From: Inia geoffrensis
Taxonomy: Eukaryota; Chordata; Mammalia; Artiodactyla; Iniidae
Reading direction: 5' to 3'
Assembly (NCBI GenBank): GCA_036417435.1
Contig: CM070910.1
Location: 14,945,501 to 15,009,500 of the forward strand
Length of the DNA: 64,000 bases
This document shows positions 44,671 through 55,112 of this stretch, piece by piece; the stretch's first letter is position 1, and each line of letters begins with the position of its first letter. A model generated the notes under the pieces. It did no database searches, was not told where the DNA came from, and saw only the letters and a program-made list of their open reading frames with translations. The position numbers and the translations under genes are program-made.

Positions 44671-45257
44671 TCTCTTTAATCTTCAGTAAGTGATAATGGA
44701 TTGGGGGTTGGTTATAGTTGGATGCTATCCAGCTTTGTGTGTGTCTAAGTCATCAGATCAGAATTATTCCAGGCCATGAGAAAAGTGTCTTTTCCTCCTC
44801 TGACTTCTGCATTTAAGACTTAATCTTTGTCCTTGAAGAGCAAAACAAAGGAAGATCCAAAATATAATTACAATGTTAATATAAGAAGTATCTAGGTTTG
44901 CACCCATGACTGAATAAATAGCATCTATTGGAAGATTTTCTCTGCGATGACTTGCAAATAGCAGCCGTAACTTAATTATTCATAGAAGTTCCAGGTACAG
45001 TTCCTTTGCCTTTGTACCTCCCTCTTCTGGAACATCAACAAATCATTCCCTGGGCGACTTTCAGCAAGTTACTTAGAAGGTTGTTGCAACTTGGATATAG
45101 GATACTTGGTCCCAAAATATCATATTTACTAAAGGATCAACTCTTGATCAGAAAATGCCTATAGTCTGCATCTTCTAAATATTTCTCTAAATGAGCCAAT
45201 AGATCAATTTTTTGCTTAATTCATATTAAGTCCAGTTTCCCATGTTTGCAACTGTAA
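44671..45257. other. Repeat-poor interval
   Basis: No element or gene recognised. Confidence 0.4.
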
Positions 45258-45353
45258 GAGTCTAATACATGGGGATTATAAATGATCTTTTTTCCCCCTT
45301 GTCAAGCACGTTTCTTCTGTATTTTAGGGCAGGGTTATATCCATCAAACATAA
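45258..45353 (+). repeat. Direct duplicate, copy 1
   Basis: Shares TTGTCAAGCAC, TATTTTAGG and CCATCAAACA in order with 46281-46374, at roughly 75-80% identity by eye. Confidence 0.65.
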
Positions 45354-45371
45354 ACTGAGACATCAAAGATA

Positions 45372-45395
45372 AACTGAGACAAGCTTGTCTCAGTT
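45372..45395. other. Perfect 24 bp palindrome
   Basis: AACTGAGACAAG is followed directly by its reverse complement CTTGTCTCAGTT, no spacer. The left arm follows a near-direct repeat (CATCAAACATAAACTGAGA, then CATCAAAGATAAACTGAGA). Confidence 0.95.
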
Positions 45396-46052
45396 CAAAA
45401 GGGAACCAGAAATTTCTCCTGTCTAGAAGAAAGGACTACTGCAACCTAGACTCAGCCAGGGGCAAAATCATCATACAGATAAAGGTTACACCTTCTACCT
45501 ATAATACTCTGTTTCATTCCTTCCAGCAAGGCATTTCTCTTTTCTTTAAACATCTTAAGCGACACCTAATTTAGCAGGAGGCACTTTCAAAGCTCCTTCC
45601 TGAGCCATCTGTCTTACTTACATCCACCTGTGAGTACTGTCCCTGTTTCAGATGCACAAACATCAACATTTGTGACCAGAGAGTAGCTGAGCTCTCACGT
45701 CCTTCGTCCTCTGTCGTCACACTGTGACCACTGCTACAGTTCAGCTCCCCCTTCTTGCCTCCATGTCCTCCTCAGCAAAGCAAAGTGGTCCTTTTCAGGA
45801 GGGAAATTCTACTGTGGCGCTGGACACATTCATTCTTTTTTTTTTTTTTAATTAATCTGTTCCAGCACCCTTTGCTTTTGTAATTGTTTTTGTCTCAGCC
45901 CATGTGACTATAGTGCGGTTGTCAATGACAAAGCCCAAGATGTGACTCAAGGTGGTCTGTGCTCCTCACTCCTTATGACAAGTTTGGGTTGAGATGCCAG
46001 CATGGCCAGGCTAGATCATTCTGAGGGACTGAGATGGGCACAGGAGAGACCG

Positions 46053-46074
46053 TCTCTCTCTCTCTCTCTCTCTC
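46053..46074. repeat. (TC)n microsatellite
   Basis: Eleven uninterrupted TC units. Confidence 0.95.
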
Positions 46075-46280
46075 CTCTTCTGGCATTGCAGTCTGGAGTG
46101 ATAATAAGCAGAACAATTCCAGGGGCCATCTTCTCCACCATGCAGCAAGAGCTTGCCTGACAGTGGAACAATGGAGAAGAAAGCTGGCTGGGTGGGGGAG
46201 GTGGGAGAGAGAATACAGTGACCAAAACGATGAGGCTCGCCCAAGCCTTCAGTGAAGTTTCTGATACTTAACAAGAGGAA

Positions 46281-46374
46281 GACTCTAATATATAGCACGT
46301 AGTATCATTTTTCCCATCCTTGTCAAGCACATCTATTCTATATTTTAGGCCAAGGCTCTAACCATCAAACACAA
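46281..46374 (+). repeat. Direct duplicate, copy 2
   Basis: Partner of 45258-45353, 1.02 kb downstream in the same orientation. Confidence 0.65.
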
Positions 46375-46486
46375 TCCTGTACAATTTGGGGGCACTGACA
46401 TAATATACAAATATTCACAGTCAGTACTGTATATCTCTTCATTTCAATCCAGACCAGGATGATGTATTTGTTTAAAACCTTATTTG

Positions 46487-46705
46487 GGGCTTCCCTAGTG
46501 GCGCAGTGGTTGAGAGTCCGCCTGCCGATGCAGGGGACACGGGTTCGTGCCCCGGTCCGGGAAGATCCCACATGCCGCGGAGTGGCTGGGCCCGTGAGCC
46601 ATGGCCCCTGGGCCTCAGCGGCCGGAGCCTGTGCTCTGCAACAGGAGAGGCCAGAGCAGTGAGAGGCCTGCGTACCGCAAAAAAAAAAAGAAAGAAAAAA
46701 GAAAA
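46487..46705 (+). repeat. CHR-type SINE, young form (Y)
   Basis: TSD AAACCTTATTTG at 46475-46486 and about 46706-46717. A variant body, CCCCTGGGCCTCAGCGGCC, sets it apart from sister copies. Confidence 0.95.
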
Positions 46706-46739
46706 AAACCTTATTTGAAAGCTTTAAAGTTTTTCTTAT

Positions 46740-46905
46740 GCATATATCTTGCCATCTCAATTTGGATTGTTAGCTCCTGGATGACAGCACGTATATTTTT
46801 ATCTTTCTGGTGTCCCTGGATACTGCCCAGTATATTGCAGGTACACAATCTCTTACCCAAAGTCCTGGGGGCCATTTGTGTTTCAGAATTCAGAATCTTT
46901 TCTAT
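46740..46905 (+). mobile_element. L2-like scrap and unresolved repeat
   Basis: TGTTAGCTCCTGGATGACAG and CTGGTGTCCCTGGATACTG look L2-like. TCTTACCCAAAGTCCTGGGG after it may be a DNA transposon end. Confidence 0.35.
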
Positions 46906-47074
46906 TTTCGAAAGGTTACACAGAGCATAGAAACACCCGCACTGAGGTCTCAGGAAGTTCCCTGTAATTAAATGCAATGATATATTTGCATATGATATTA
47001 ATACTGATGGGAGTAAATTAAGACTGAATAACCTCATATCATTTTAGGCTAAGGTTTGCTAACAAATGAGTTTT

Positions 47075-47303
47075 GTTTTGTTTTGTTTTGTTTTTTGGTT
47101 TTTTTTTTGCGGTACGTGGGCCTCTCACTGCTGTGGCCTCTCCCATTGTGGAGCACAGGCTCCGGACCCGCAGGCTCAGCGGCCATGGCCCACGGGGCCC
47201 AGCCACTCTGCGGCATGTGGGACCTTCCCGGACCGGGGCACGAACCCGTGTCCCCTGCATCGGCAGGTGGACTCTCAACCACTGAGCCACCAGGGAAGCC
47301 CAA
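47075..47303 (-). repeat. CHR-type SINE, young form (Y)
   Basis: Tail (GTTTT)n. TSD AAATGAGTTTT at 47064-47074 and 47304-47314. Confidence 0.95.
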
Positions 47304-47605
47304 AAATGAGTTTTTTAATATTTTTGTGTATTGGAGCTTTTGGGGTTTTAAAGTTGTGGGTCAGGGCTTGTGTCCCTATGATCTGTCTCTCATCACTCTT
47401 CCTTTCTAATATTTAGGTGTCTTTGTTACCTTGCTCTGATTTCATTTTCTGGGATTAAAAGAGTGTTGAGAAATAATGTGACAGGGACCATTCTTGCCTT
47501 ATTCCTGACTCCAGTAGGAAAGAACATATTTATAGAATTAAAAATTAATTGAACATTATTTTTAAAAGCTTTCATAGTTTTGATTTATACCATATAGGAT
47601 GTTTA

Positions 47606-48053
47606 TTTTATTTTTTTAAACTTAAAAAAGGGCTTCCCTGGTGGCACAGTGGTTGAGAGTCCGCCTGCCGATGCAGGGGACATGGGTTCGTGCCCCGGTC
47701 CGGGAAGATCCCACATGCCGCGGAGCGGCTGGGCCCGTGAGCCATGGCCGCTGAGCCTGTGCGTCCGGAGCCTGTGCTCCGCCATGGGAGAGGCCACAAC
47801 AGTGAGAGGCCCTGAGTACCGCAAAAAAAAACAAAAACAAAAACAAAAAAAAAAAACAAACAAAACAAACAAACAAAAAAAACTTAAAAAAGATATTTAT
47901 TTATTTATTTATTTGACTGTGCCAGGTCTTAGTTGAGGCATGTGGAAACTTTAGTTGTGACATGTGGGATCTAGTTTCCTGACCAGGGATCGAACCCAGG
48001 CCCCTTGCATTGGGAGCACAGAGCCTTAGCCACTGGACCACGAGGGAAGTCCC
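47606..48053 (-). repeat. CHR-type SINE, short/medium form, split by a young copy
   Basis: TSD TAGGATGTTTA at 47595-47605 and 48054-48064. Body 47880-48053: (ATTT)n, GACTGTGCCAGGTCTTAG, CCTGACCAGGGATCG, CCACGAGGGAAGTCC. Confidence 0.92.
47631..47879 (+). repeat. CHR-type SINE, young form (Y), nested
   Basis: Inserted in the tail of the SINE above, in opposite orientation. TSD AAACTTAAAAAAG at 47618-47630 and 47880-47892. Tail of A/C mix, ~55 bp. Confidence 0.95.
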
Positions 48054-48064
48054 TAGGATGTTTA

Positions 48065-49310
48065 AATGGGATAGATGAAAGATCTTTCTAAGTAAAAGGA
48101 TCCAAACAAGGGTATAACATAAACTATTTTACAATTATAATCTTCACCACAGGTTTTCTAGAGGATAGACAATTGGAGCTGGAAATATAAAGTCAATAAT
48201 CATCCAAACACTGATTTATTCTCTATTTATGCTTTGAAGAAGCAATCTTAGAAAATAAATTCAAGAAAATATAACCTGAAAGCTAAAATGAAAATATTTT
48301 AAAGGAATGGGAGAAAAAGTAAAAATATAGCTGCAATAAAGTACTCTAGAAAGATCATTAGGAAACCAAAAGAAACACAAAAATCAGAAACAGAAAAAGT
48401 TGTGGACAGAGTCCAACAAGCGTTACCAAACAAACAAAATAACAATAACCAAACTACACAAAACCCTACAAAACTCCAGGAAAAATATCTCACCTGTTGA
48501 TGACTAAGAAACAGGGTACATCAAAACTGTGTTAGGAAAGGAGGATAAATTTAAGATCAGTTTGAAGTTTATAAGAACAGACTGAAATAAATACAGAGAA
48601 AATAAGTAAGAGAAAGGCACTGTACCGTGCACGCTGCTCCCTTAAAAAAAAAAGAAAAAAGGCATTGTGTATTTGTGTACATCACACCTGCCAATGTGTG
48701 TTAGTGAGAATGCTGTGATATGGGGTGTCCTGTCTCTGAGATTTAAGTCCCAGCTCCTGGCCCCCAGCCCCCCTCCCCCGAGCACTGGGATTTTTCCCAA
48801 GGTCCTCACTAGCTTGTTGCAATCCAGAAAGGAGCCAGAAATATTTACAAATAATTTACATCTCCCCCACCCCTTAGGCCACTAAATTGCCTTTCACTCC
48901 AGGACTATTTGTTTAGAAAGAACTGAGTTCTGGAGAATCATGCATATCATAACATTTTAAAAGGAAAGCAAAATCCTATTTTAAGGGAAACTTTGCAGAA
49001 GCAATGCTGAGACCAGCTATTTTTGAATCACAAAATACTTTCATACTTTAAAGGAGAGACTATCCTATTTCCTGTATAGCAGTTGAAGGATATTATAGCT
49101 GTTAAAAAATTGTTGCTCTTCTATTGTTTTATTTATTTTCTACAAATAATTTCCCCAGCTCAAGCTATTATCACATCATGATAACTTCTCTTCCAGTGTT
49201 TAAAGTGTTAAGTTTTAGCATGTCCAAAAGATACCAATGACTATGGTATTGTAACTTGCTTGCTATCAGAAGGCTTGTTTTTCCTTGGAAAAGTCAGGTT
49301 TTAGCTCTTT
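48065..49310. other. Repeat-poor AT-rich interval
   Basis: No element recognised. 48290-48480 is A-rich with CAAACAAACAAAATAACAATAACC. The minus frame 48299-48493 has no domain. Confidence 0.4.
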
Positions 49311-49324
49311 AAAAGAAGGAGCAC

Positions 49325-49730
49325 AGGAGAATTCCCTGGTGGTTCAGTGTAGGACTCAGTGCTTTCACTGCTGGGGCTCGTGTTCAATCCCTGGTTGGGG
49401 AACTAAGATCCCACAGGCCGCTTGGTGCAGCCAAAATATTATAATAAAAAGACAGAGAGAGCTTCCCTGGTGGCGCAGTGGTTGAGAGTCTGCCTGCCGA
49501 TGCAGGGGACACGGGTTCGTGCCCCAGTCCGGGAAGATCCCACATGCCGTGGAGCAGCTGGGCCCGTGAGCCATGGCCGCTGAGCCTGCGCGTCCGGAGA
49601 CTATGCTCCGCAACGGGAGAGGCCACAACAGTGAGAGGCCTGCGTACCGCAAAAAAAAAAAAAAAAGAGACAGAGAGAGAGAAAGAAAGAAAGGGAGGGA
49701 GTGAGGGAAGGAAGGAAGGAAGGAGGGGAG
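49325..49730 (+). repeat. CHR-type SINE, short form, holding a young copy and purine repeats
   Basis: Head AGAATTCCCTGGTGGTTCAG with TTCAATCCCTGGTTGGGG. TSD AAAGAAGGAGCAC at 49312-49324 and 49731-49743 encloses also the young SINE and a (GA/GAAA/GGAA) tract at 49669-49730. Confidence 0.92.
49462..49668 (+). repeat. CHR-type SINE, young form (Y), nested
   Basis: TSD GACAGAGAGAG at 49451-49461 and 49669-49679, in the A/G-rich tail of the older SINE. The first few bases (GGG) are absent. Confidence 0.95.
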
Positions 49731-49744
49731 AAAGAAGGAGCACG

Positions 49745-50220
49745 ATTTTAAGACAGAATGCTCTTTGCAATTCAAAAGGATCTGAAGAATAAGGTGGAAG
49801 TTCATTTATAAGCATATGTATTGAGCATTTACATCCAATCACGACAGAGTAGTAAGTCTGCACCCCAGCCCTCCCTGCAGTCACCATGGGAAGAGGCAGA
49901 GGGATGGTCTGCCTCCCCCTTCTTCTCCACTAGAACATGTTGAATGGATTCCCTTTTGCAAAAACAAGCACTTTAAGAGCTGGAGGCTGAGGGCTAGAGC
50001 TCATCTGGAAGCTGAGCCTGGCTGAGAGCAAAAGCAACGGCCAATAACCAGTTTGGGGGATTATCATAGGAGCTGGGAGCGTACAGATCCCCACTGAGGG
50101 AATAAGGAAGGAAACCAGCCCCAGCCTGAAGAATATGTCTCTATGGATTGCTGTGAGTATTAAACAGAAATCAATGGGACCAGCTTCTAGATCTGTGCTG
50201 CAAAGAACTGAAGGCAGGGA
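49745..50220. other. Repeat-poor interval
   Basis: No element recognised. Confidence 0.4.
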
Positions 50221-50221
50221 C

Positions 50222-50945
50222 TCAAGCAGATACTTGTACACACATGTTCATGGCAGCGCCAAAAAGTGGAGACAATCCAAGAGTCCATCCAAAGTTAAAG
50301 AATAAACAAATTATGGTAGATACATACAATGGAATATCACCCAGTCATAAAAAGGAATGAAATTCCGATGTAGGCTACACTGTAGATAACCTTGAAAACA
50401 TGCTAAATGAAATAAGCCAGATGCAAAAGGATAAATACTGTATGATTCCACTTGTACGAGGTACGTAGAATAGGCAAGTTCATAGTGGTAGAAAGTAGAG
50501 AGGGACTGGAAGGAATGGATAGTGGGGAGTTACTGTTCATCAGGTACAGAGCTTTTTTTTTTTTTTTTTTTTTGCGGTACGCGGGCCTCTCACTGTTGTG
50601 GCCTCTCCCGTTGCGGAGCACAGGCTCCAGACGCGCAGGCTCAGCGGCCGTGGCTCACGGGCCCAGCCGCTCTGCGGCATGTGGGATCTTCCCGGACCGG
50701 GGCACGAACCCGTGTCCCCCGCATGGGCAGGCGGACTCTCCACCACCGCGCCGCCAGGGAAGCCCCAGAGCTTTTGTTTGGGGCGATGAAAATGAGCTCT
50801 GGAGCTGGGGCTGGAGAGCTGTGATGGCTGTGTATCACTGTGAAGTACTTCATGCTTCTGAACTGTACACCTAAAAGTAGTTAAAATGGTAAGTTTTATG
50901 TTATATGTGTTTTACCACAATCAAAACCAAAAACAAAATAAAGGC
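50222..50945 (+). mobile_element. Old L1 3' end, interrupted by SINE
   Basis: GTTCATGGCAGCGCCAAAAAG, ACAATGGAATATCACCCAG, TGTATGATTCCACTTGTACG, and after the SINE TCTGAACTGTACACCTAAAAG and TTATGTTATATGTGTTTTACC, the standard 3' end. Confidence 0.88.
50557..50765 (-). repeat. CHR-type SINE, young form (Y)
   Basis: TSD CAGAGCTTTT at 50547-50556 and 50766-50775. Confidence 0.96.
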
Positions 50946-52225
50946 AATAAATACTCAAAACTTAAAAAGAAATATTACCATGTTCCCATGTCTGCCTGAC
51001 GCAGTGGCACGCCCAGTAAATGCTGGCTTCTCTTCCTTGTCTGACTCCACACTCCCAACCCACCCACGTTCCCCACACTTGGCTCTCAGTGTAATATTTA
51101 ATACTCCGGGACACGACATATACTTAATGTATTCTTACTTCAGAGAAAGCTGTTCTTAAACATCCTCGAAAGAGGTTGCAAAGCGGATGTCATTCCAGGA
51201 GCTTCCTTTCTGTCTCTGGTGTCATCAGTTTCTCCGTCTCTATTTTCCCAACCGCAGACCCATGAGTGCCTCATGAAAAAAAACCAAACAACCAATCACA
51301 CAAACAAACAAAATACCTTGAACCCATATTCTCCTCAAGAAACTGCCTCAATTCAGAACTGCCTATCCTGTTTCTACTCAACTCTGTCCTCGACTTCTGC
51401 CATCTGGCCTCCCTCCCCACCACACAACTCAAAGGACTGGTGTCAAGATGACCAGTGAGGCCCCTCTGCCCAAACCAGGGGTCAGGCCTCACCTCCCTTG
51501 GCCTCACTCCGGAATTGAGTGGTGACCACTTCCTCCTGATGCACTGTCTTTTCTTGGTCCCTTTGGCATCACCCTCTCCTGGCTTTACCCCTACTTCACT
51601 GACATTCCTTCTCGGTCTCCTTTGCTGACTCCTTCTCCTGTATTCTAAAGTTTGAAGCCCATTTTCTTTTCTATATTTTTGCCCTCAGTGAGCTCATCCT
51701 GCGTCATGGGTGCAAATGCCATTCATGTGCTGACGACTTTCAAATTTATTACTCTAGGTCTGACCTTTCTCTTGAACACCAGACTCATAAATTCAGTAGC
51801 CTACTGACTTCTCCAAGACTGTTTGACAGGCATCTCAAATTTAAGAGATCTGAAAAAGAACTTTTTACCCATCTTAACCTTTCTGCTCGCAGACAAGCTC
51901 TTCCTTCATCTTCCCCATCTTAACAAATGTAACCACCATCTACACAGGTTCCCACGCCAAAATCCTACAGATCTGAACTCTGCTGAAAACCCTCCGATGG
52001 CTTCCTACTGCAGTCAGAATGAATGACACACTCTAGGCAAAGTCCATCAGGCCGACGTGAGGTGGCTCCTGCCCACCTGTGACACCATTTGGCACACCTC
52101 ACCTTCTCTCAGTGTGCTACTTTGGTGGATCTTCTTTCTGTTCCCAGGACACACTGAGCTCAGTCCTACATTGGTGTCAGCTGTTTCCCTGCCTGGAAGG
52201 CCCTTTCCCCAGAGGTGCACTTGGA

Positions 52226-52436
52226 TTTTTTTTTTTTTTTTTTTGCGGTACGCGGGCCTCTCACCATTGCGGCCTCTCCCACTGCGGAGCACAGGCTCTG
52301 GACGCGCAGGCTCAGCGGCCATGGCTCACGGGCCCAGCCGCTCCGCAGCATGTGGAATCCTCCCAGACCGGGGCACGAACCCGCGTCCCCTGCATCGGCA
52401 GGCGGACTCCCAACCACTGCGCCACCAGGGAAGCCC
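52226..52436 (-). repeat. CHR-type SINE, young form (Y)
   Basis: Reverse copy whose right end abuts the T-rich tail of the next SINE; GGAT followed by T-runs on both sides. Confidence 0.93.
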
Positions 52437-52551
52437 GGATGTTTTTTTGTGTGTGCGTGTGTGGGATCTTAGTTCCCCGACCAGGGATTGAACCGGGGCC
52501 CTCGACAGTGAGAGCATGGAGTCCTAACCACTGGACAACCAGAGAATTCCC
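52437..52551 (-). repeat. CHR-type SINE, short form (S)
   Basis: T/G-rich tail with (GT)n, GTGGGATCTTAGTTCCCCGACC to CAACCAGAGAATTCC. Confidence 0.9.
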
Positions 52552-52900
52552 CAGCTGATTCTTTCTTGTCATTTACATCTCTGCTCAGATTATGTCTCCT
52601 CAGAGGAGACTTTCTTTACCATCCGGTCGAGAGTTCTGCTTTCCCCGCCTTTCCTGTTGTATCACCCTCTTTCATTTCCTCAGAATTTGTCATTATTTGC
52701 CATTATCTTGAGTATTATTTGTTTTGTTTTTTAGATTTTCTGTTTTTTCCAATTAGAATGTAAGTTCCATGAGAAAAAGAATGTCATCTGTCTTGTTTAC
52801 TGCTATAACCCTGGTGATCAGAACATGCCAGGAGTTTGAGGTGCTTAATAAAAATCTAGAAATAAATGAATGAATAATTCTCTACTTTAAGAAATGCATA

Positions 52901-53012
52901 GCTAGGGGTTCCCTGGTTGTCTAGTGGTTAGGATTCAGTGCTTTCACTCCTGTGGCCTGGGTTCAATCCCTGGTCGGGGAACTGAGATCCTGCCCGCCCT
53001 CGGCCAAGGAAA
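52901..53012 (+). repeat. CHR-type SINE, short form, close to its tRNA-Glu ancestor
   Basis: TSD AAGAAATGCATA at 52889-52900 and 53013-53024. The head from about 52909 follows tRNA-Glu closely: CTAGTGGTTAGGATTC (D arm), anticodon-loop-like CTTTCAC giving TTC, and GGTTCAATCCC (T arm). The acceptor stem is imperfect and a SINE tail follows, so it is not a tRNA gene. Confidence 0.9.
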
Positions 53013-53419
53013 AAGAAATGCATACCTCGCTGTCCTGTACATTAGTAATCGGACACTGTGGTGACCCTCACGTCTCTGTTAAATTCAGCTTCCCAGGCCA
53101 GCAGAGTGTCTCAGGGTCTTGGAGCGGCAGAACTACGATAGATGGAATATGTATTAACATTTATGCAGTGGCTTTTGAGTTTATGTGCACTTTGCCTTGG
53201 TGACATAGAGCAGGTGGGGCAGATGGCCTGCTGAACCTCTGTGCCCTCTCTAATGAAGCCCACAAGGAACACCCTTCTGTAGAATTCTGGCTCAAAAGCC
53301 CCATCTTCAGATGCTCTGCCTGCTGGGTGGTGTCTTAGAATTTGCAATCATCTTGTCCGGTTGCATCTCAGCTGTTTAGGAATGTGGTGAGGGAAACCAC
53401 CTTGGGATCGGTTTAGGCC

Positions 53420-53492
53420 TGCTGTGCGGCCCGGTTCCTAACAGGCTGCAGACTGGTACTGGTCTGCAGCCCAGGGGCTGGGGATCCCTGGA
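53420..53492. mobile_element. hAT-like transposon end
   Basis: GCGGCCCGGTTCCTAACAGG, CTGGTACTGGTCTGCAGCCC and GGGGATCCCTG recall the end of a hAT element. Confidence 0.5.
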
Positions 53493-53499
53493 CTAAGGG

Positions 53500-54100
53500 C
53501 TCTGGAGGAGAGGGCCAGAGAGCAGTGAGTGAAATGGTGCTGGGAAGGGAAGGCAGCAAGCCCAGGAGGAGCAAGGTAAGGGCGGAGGGGAGGTGCCGAG
53601 GGGCAGGAGCTCTGGATTTGGTCGAAGAGTGTGGGTGGTGGGAGAGCAGAGTGAAATTCTGCTTCTGGTCCAAGTGCGGGCTTTGAAAGCATGAGATTTG
53701 AAGGCCATGCCATCATAAACCATTGTACATTCACATAAGCAAGTGCCAAGTAGCTCTTAAGCAAGGTAAATGGGAAAAGCAGAGGTAAAGAGGTGGGAAA
53801 ATGTAAAAGGGGGTAAGAAATGTTAAATAATCCTGCTTGGTTAGGAAGGAAGGTCTACATATGGGTTATTTGGGGACATATATTGGAAAAGATAAGTCAG
53901 GGCCAGATATGCCAAGTTTCCGGTCTGGAGAAGGGGTGTCTGCATACAGTGCAAATAATATCTTCTTGTTCAAGTCCAACCTCCTTGGAAGATTAGAGAT
54001 GGAGATAGAGATGGAGCTCACAGAGGTAGATCGAAAGATTCAGGCTGACGAGCAAACTCTCCTGGTTTCCGTAGCAGGTCAGTGGCATTAAGAAAAAAGC
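53500..54100. other. Repeat-poor interval, GC-rich at its left
   Basis: No element. Overlapping minus frames at 53413-53764 are low-complexity P/S-rich and not recognisable. Confidence 0.4.
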
Positions 54101-54104
54101 AACA

Positions 54105-54310
54105 GGGGCCTTCCCTGGTGGCGCAGTGGTTGAGAGGTCGCCTGCCGATGCAGGGGACGTGGGTTCGTGCCCCGGTCCAGGAAGATCCCACATGCCGCGG
54201 AGCGGCTGGGCCCGTGAGCCATGGCCGCTGAGCTTGCGCGTCCGGAGCCTGTGCTCCGCAACGGGAGAGGCCACAACAGTGAGAGGCCAGCATACCGCAA
54301 AAAAAAAAGA
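54105..54310 (+). repeat. CHR-type SINE, young form (Y)
   Basis: GGGGCCTTCCCTGGTGGCGC start. Flanks near AAAAAGCAACAG and AAGAAGCAAGAG are the TSD. Confidence 0.94.
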
Positions 54311-54763
54311 AAGAAGCAAGAGGAGCTGCTGTAGATCGGAAGGGTCTTAAGAGGCATAACAACCAGATGAGATGTTTGGCTCTTTGATGCAAACAAACCA
54401 CCTAAAAAGACAGTTTTGTGAAACAGGGGAAATCTGTATGAACTGTGATTTTGATAATACTGAGGAATTAATGATTTTTTTTGAGTGACAATGAAATAGT
54501 TACGTGGAGAATGTCTGTAATTTGAGAGACGCTTCCTGAAGTATGAGGGGCCGAAATGACATGATATCCAGGATTTGCTGTAAAGAAACAGGAAAAATAG
54601 GATAGATGAAGAAATATACAGATCTTGATAACTGCTAAATCTGGGGTTTGTGGCACCATGCCCTCTCTACCGAGTATGTTTGACAATTTTCATAATATAG
54701 AAATTAAAAAAATAACAGCTAACAAAAGACTGGGGTTAAGAGTCGAGTTAAAAAGGTTGATTC

Positions 54764-55103
54764 TGGGGCTTCCCTGGTGGCACAGTGGTGAAGAATCCGC
54801 CTGCCAGCGCAGGGGACTCAGGTTCGAGGCCTGGTCGGGGAAGATCCCACATGCCGCGGAGCAGCTAAGCCCGTGCGCCACAATGACTGAGCCTGCGCTG
54901 TACAGCCCGCAAGGCACGACTATTGAGCCCGCGCGCCTAGATCCCGAGCTCCGCGACAAGAGAAGCCACCGCAATGAGTAAGCCTGTACACCGCAACGAA
55001 GAACAGCCCCTGCTCACCGCAACTAGAGGAAGCCCGTGTGCAGCAACAAAGACCCAACGCAGCCAAAAATAAATAAATAAAATTAATTAATTAAAAAAAA
55101 AAA
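54764..55103 (+). repeat. CHR-type SINE, long form (L)
   Basis: TSD AGGTTGATTC and AAGTTGATTC. Tail (AAAT)n and (TTAA)n. Confidence 0.94.
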
Positions 55104-55112
55104 AGTTGATTC

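Larger units (their letters stand above)
51530..52880 (+). mobile_element. L2 (LINE2), ORF 3' part to 3' end, interrupted
   Basis: ACTGACATTCCTTCTCGGTCTC, GTGCTGACGACTTTCAAATT, CAGGCATCTCAAATTTAAGA, AACCCTCCGATGGCTTCCTAC, TCCCTGCCTGGAAGGCCC, then past two SINEs CATCTCTGCTCAGATTATG, ATTAGAATGTAAGTTCCATGAG and AAATAAATGAATGAATAA. This is one of the longest L2 copies in the window; its frame is broken. Confidence 0.85.

Noticed and set aside
52909..52980. A possible tRNA-Glu gene.
   Set aside because: The acceptor stem does not pair well, a SINE-type body and tail follow, and a TSD flanks the unit. It is a retroposed SINE.
2644..54350. Many similar small open frames on both strands reading like VESPPADAGDTGSCPGPGRSHM or GLSLLWPLPLRSTGSG.
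   Set aside because: They are translations of the type Y SINE in its frames, recurring at each copy. They reflect shared SINE sequence, not a protein family.
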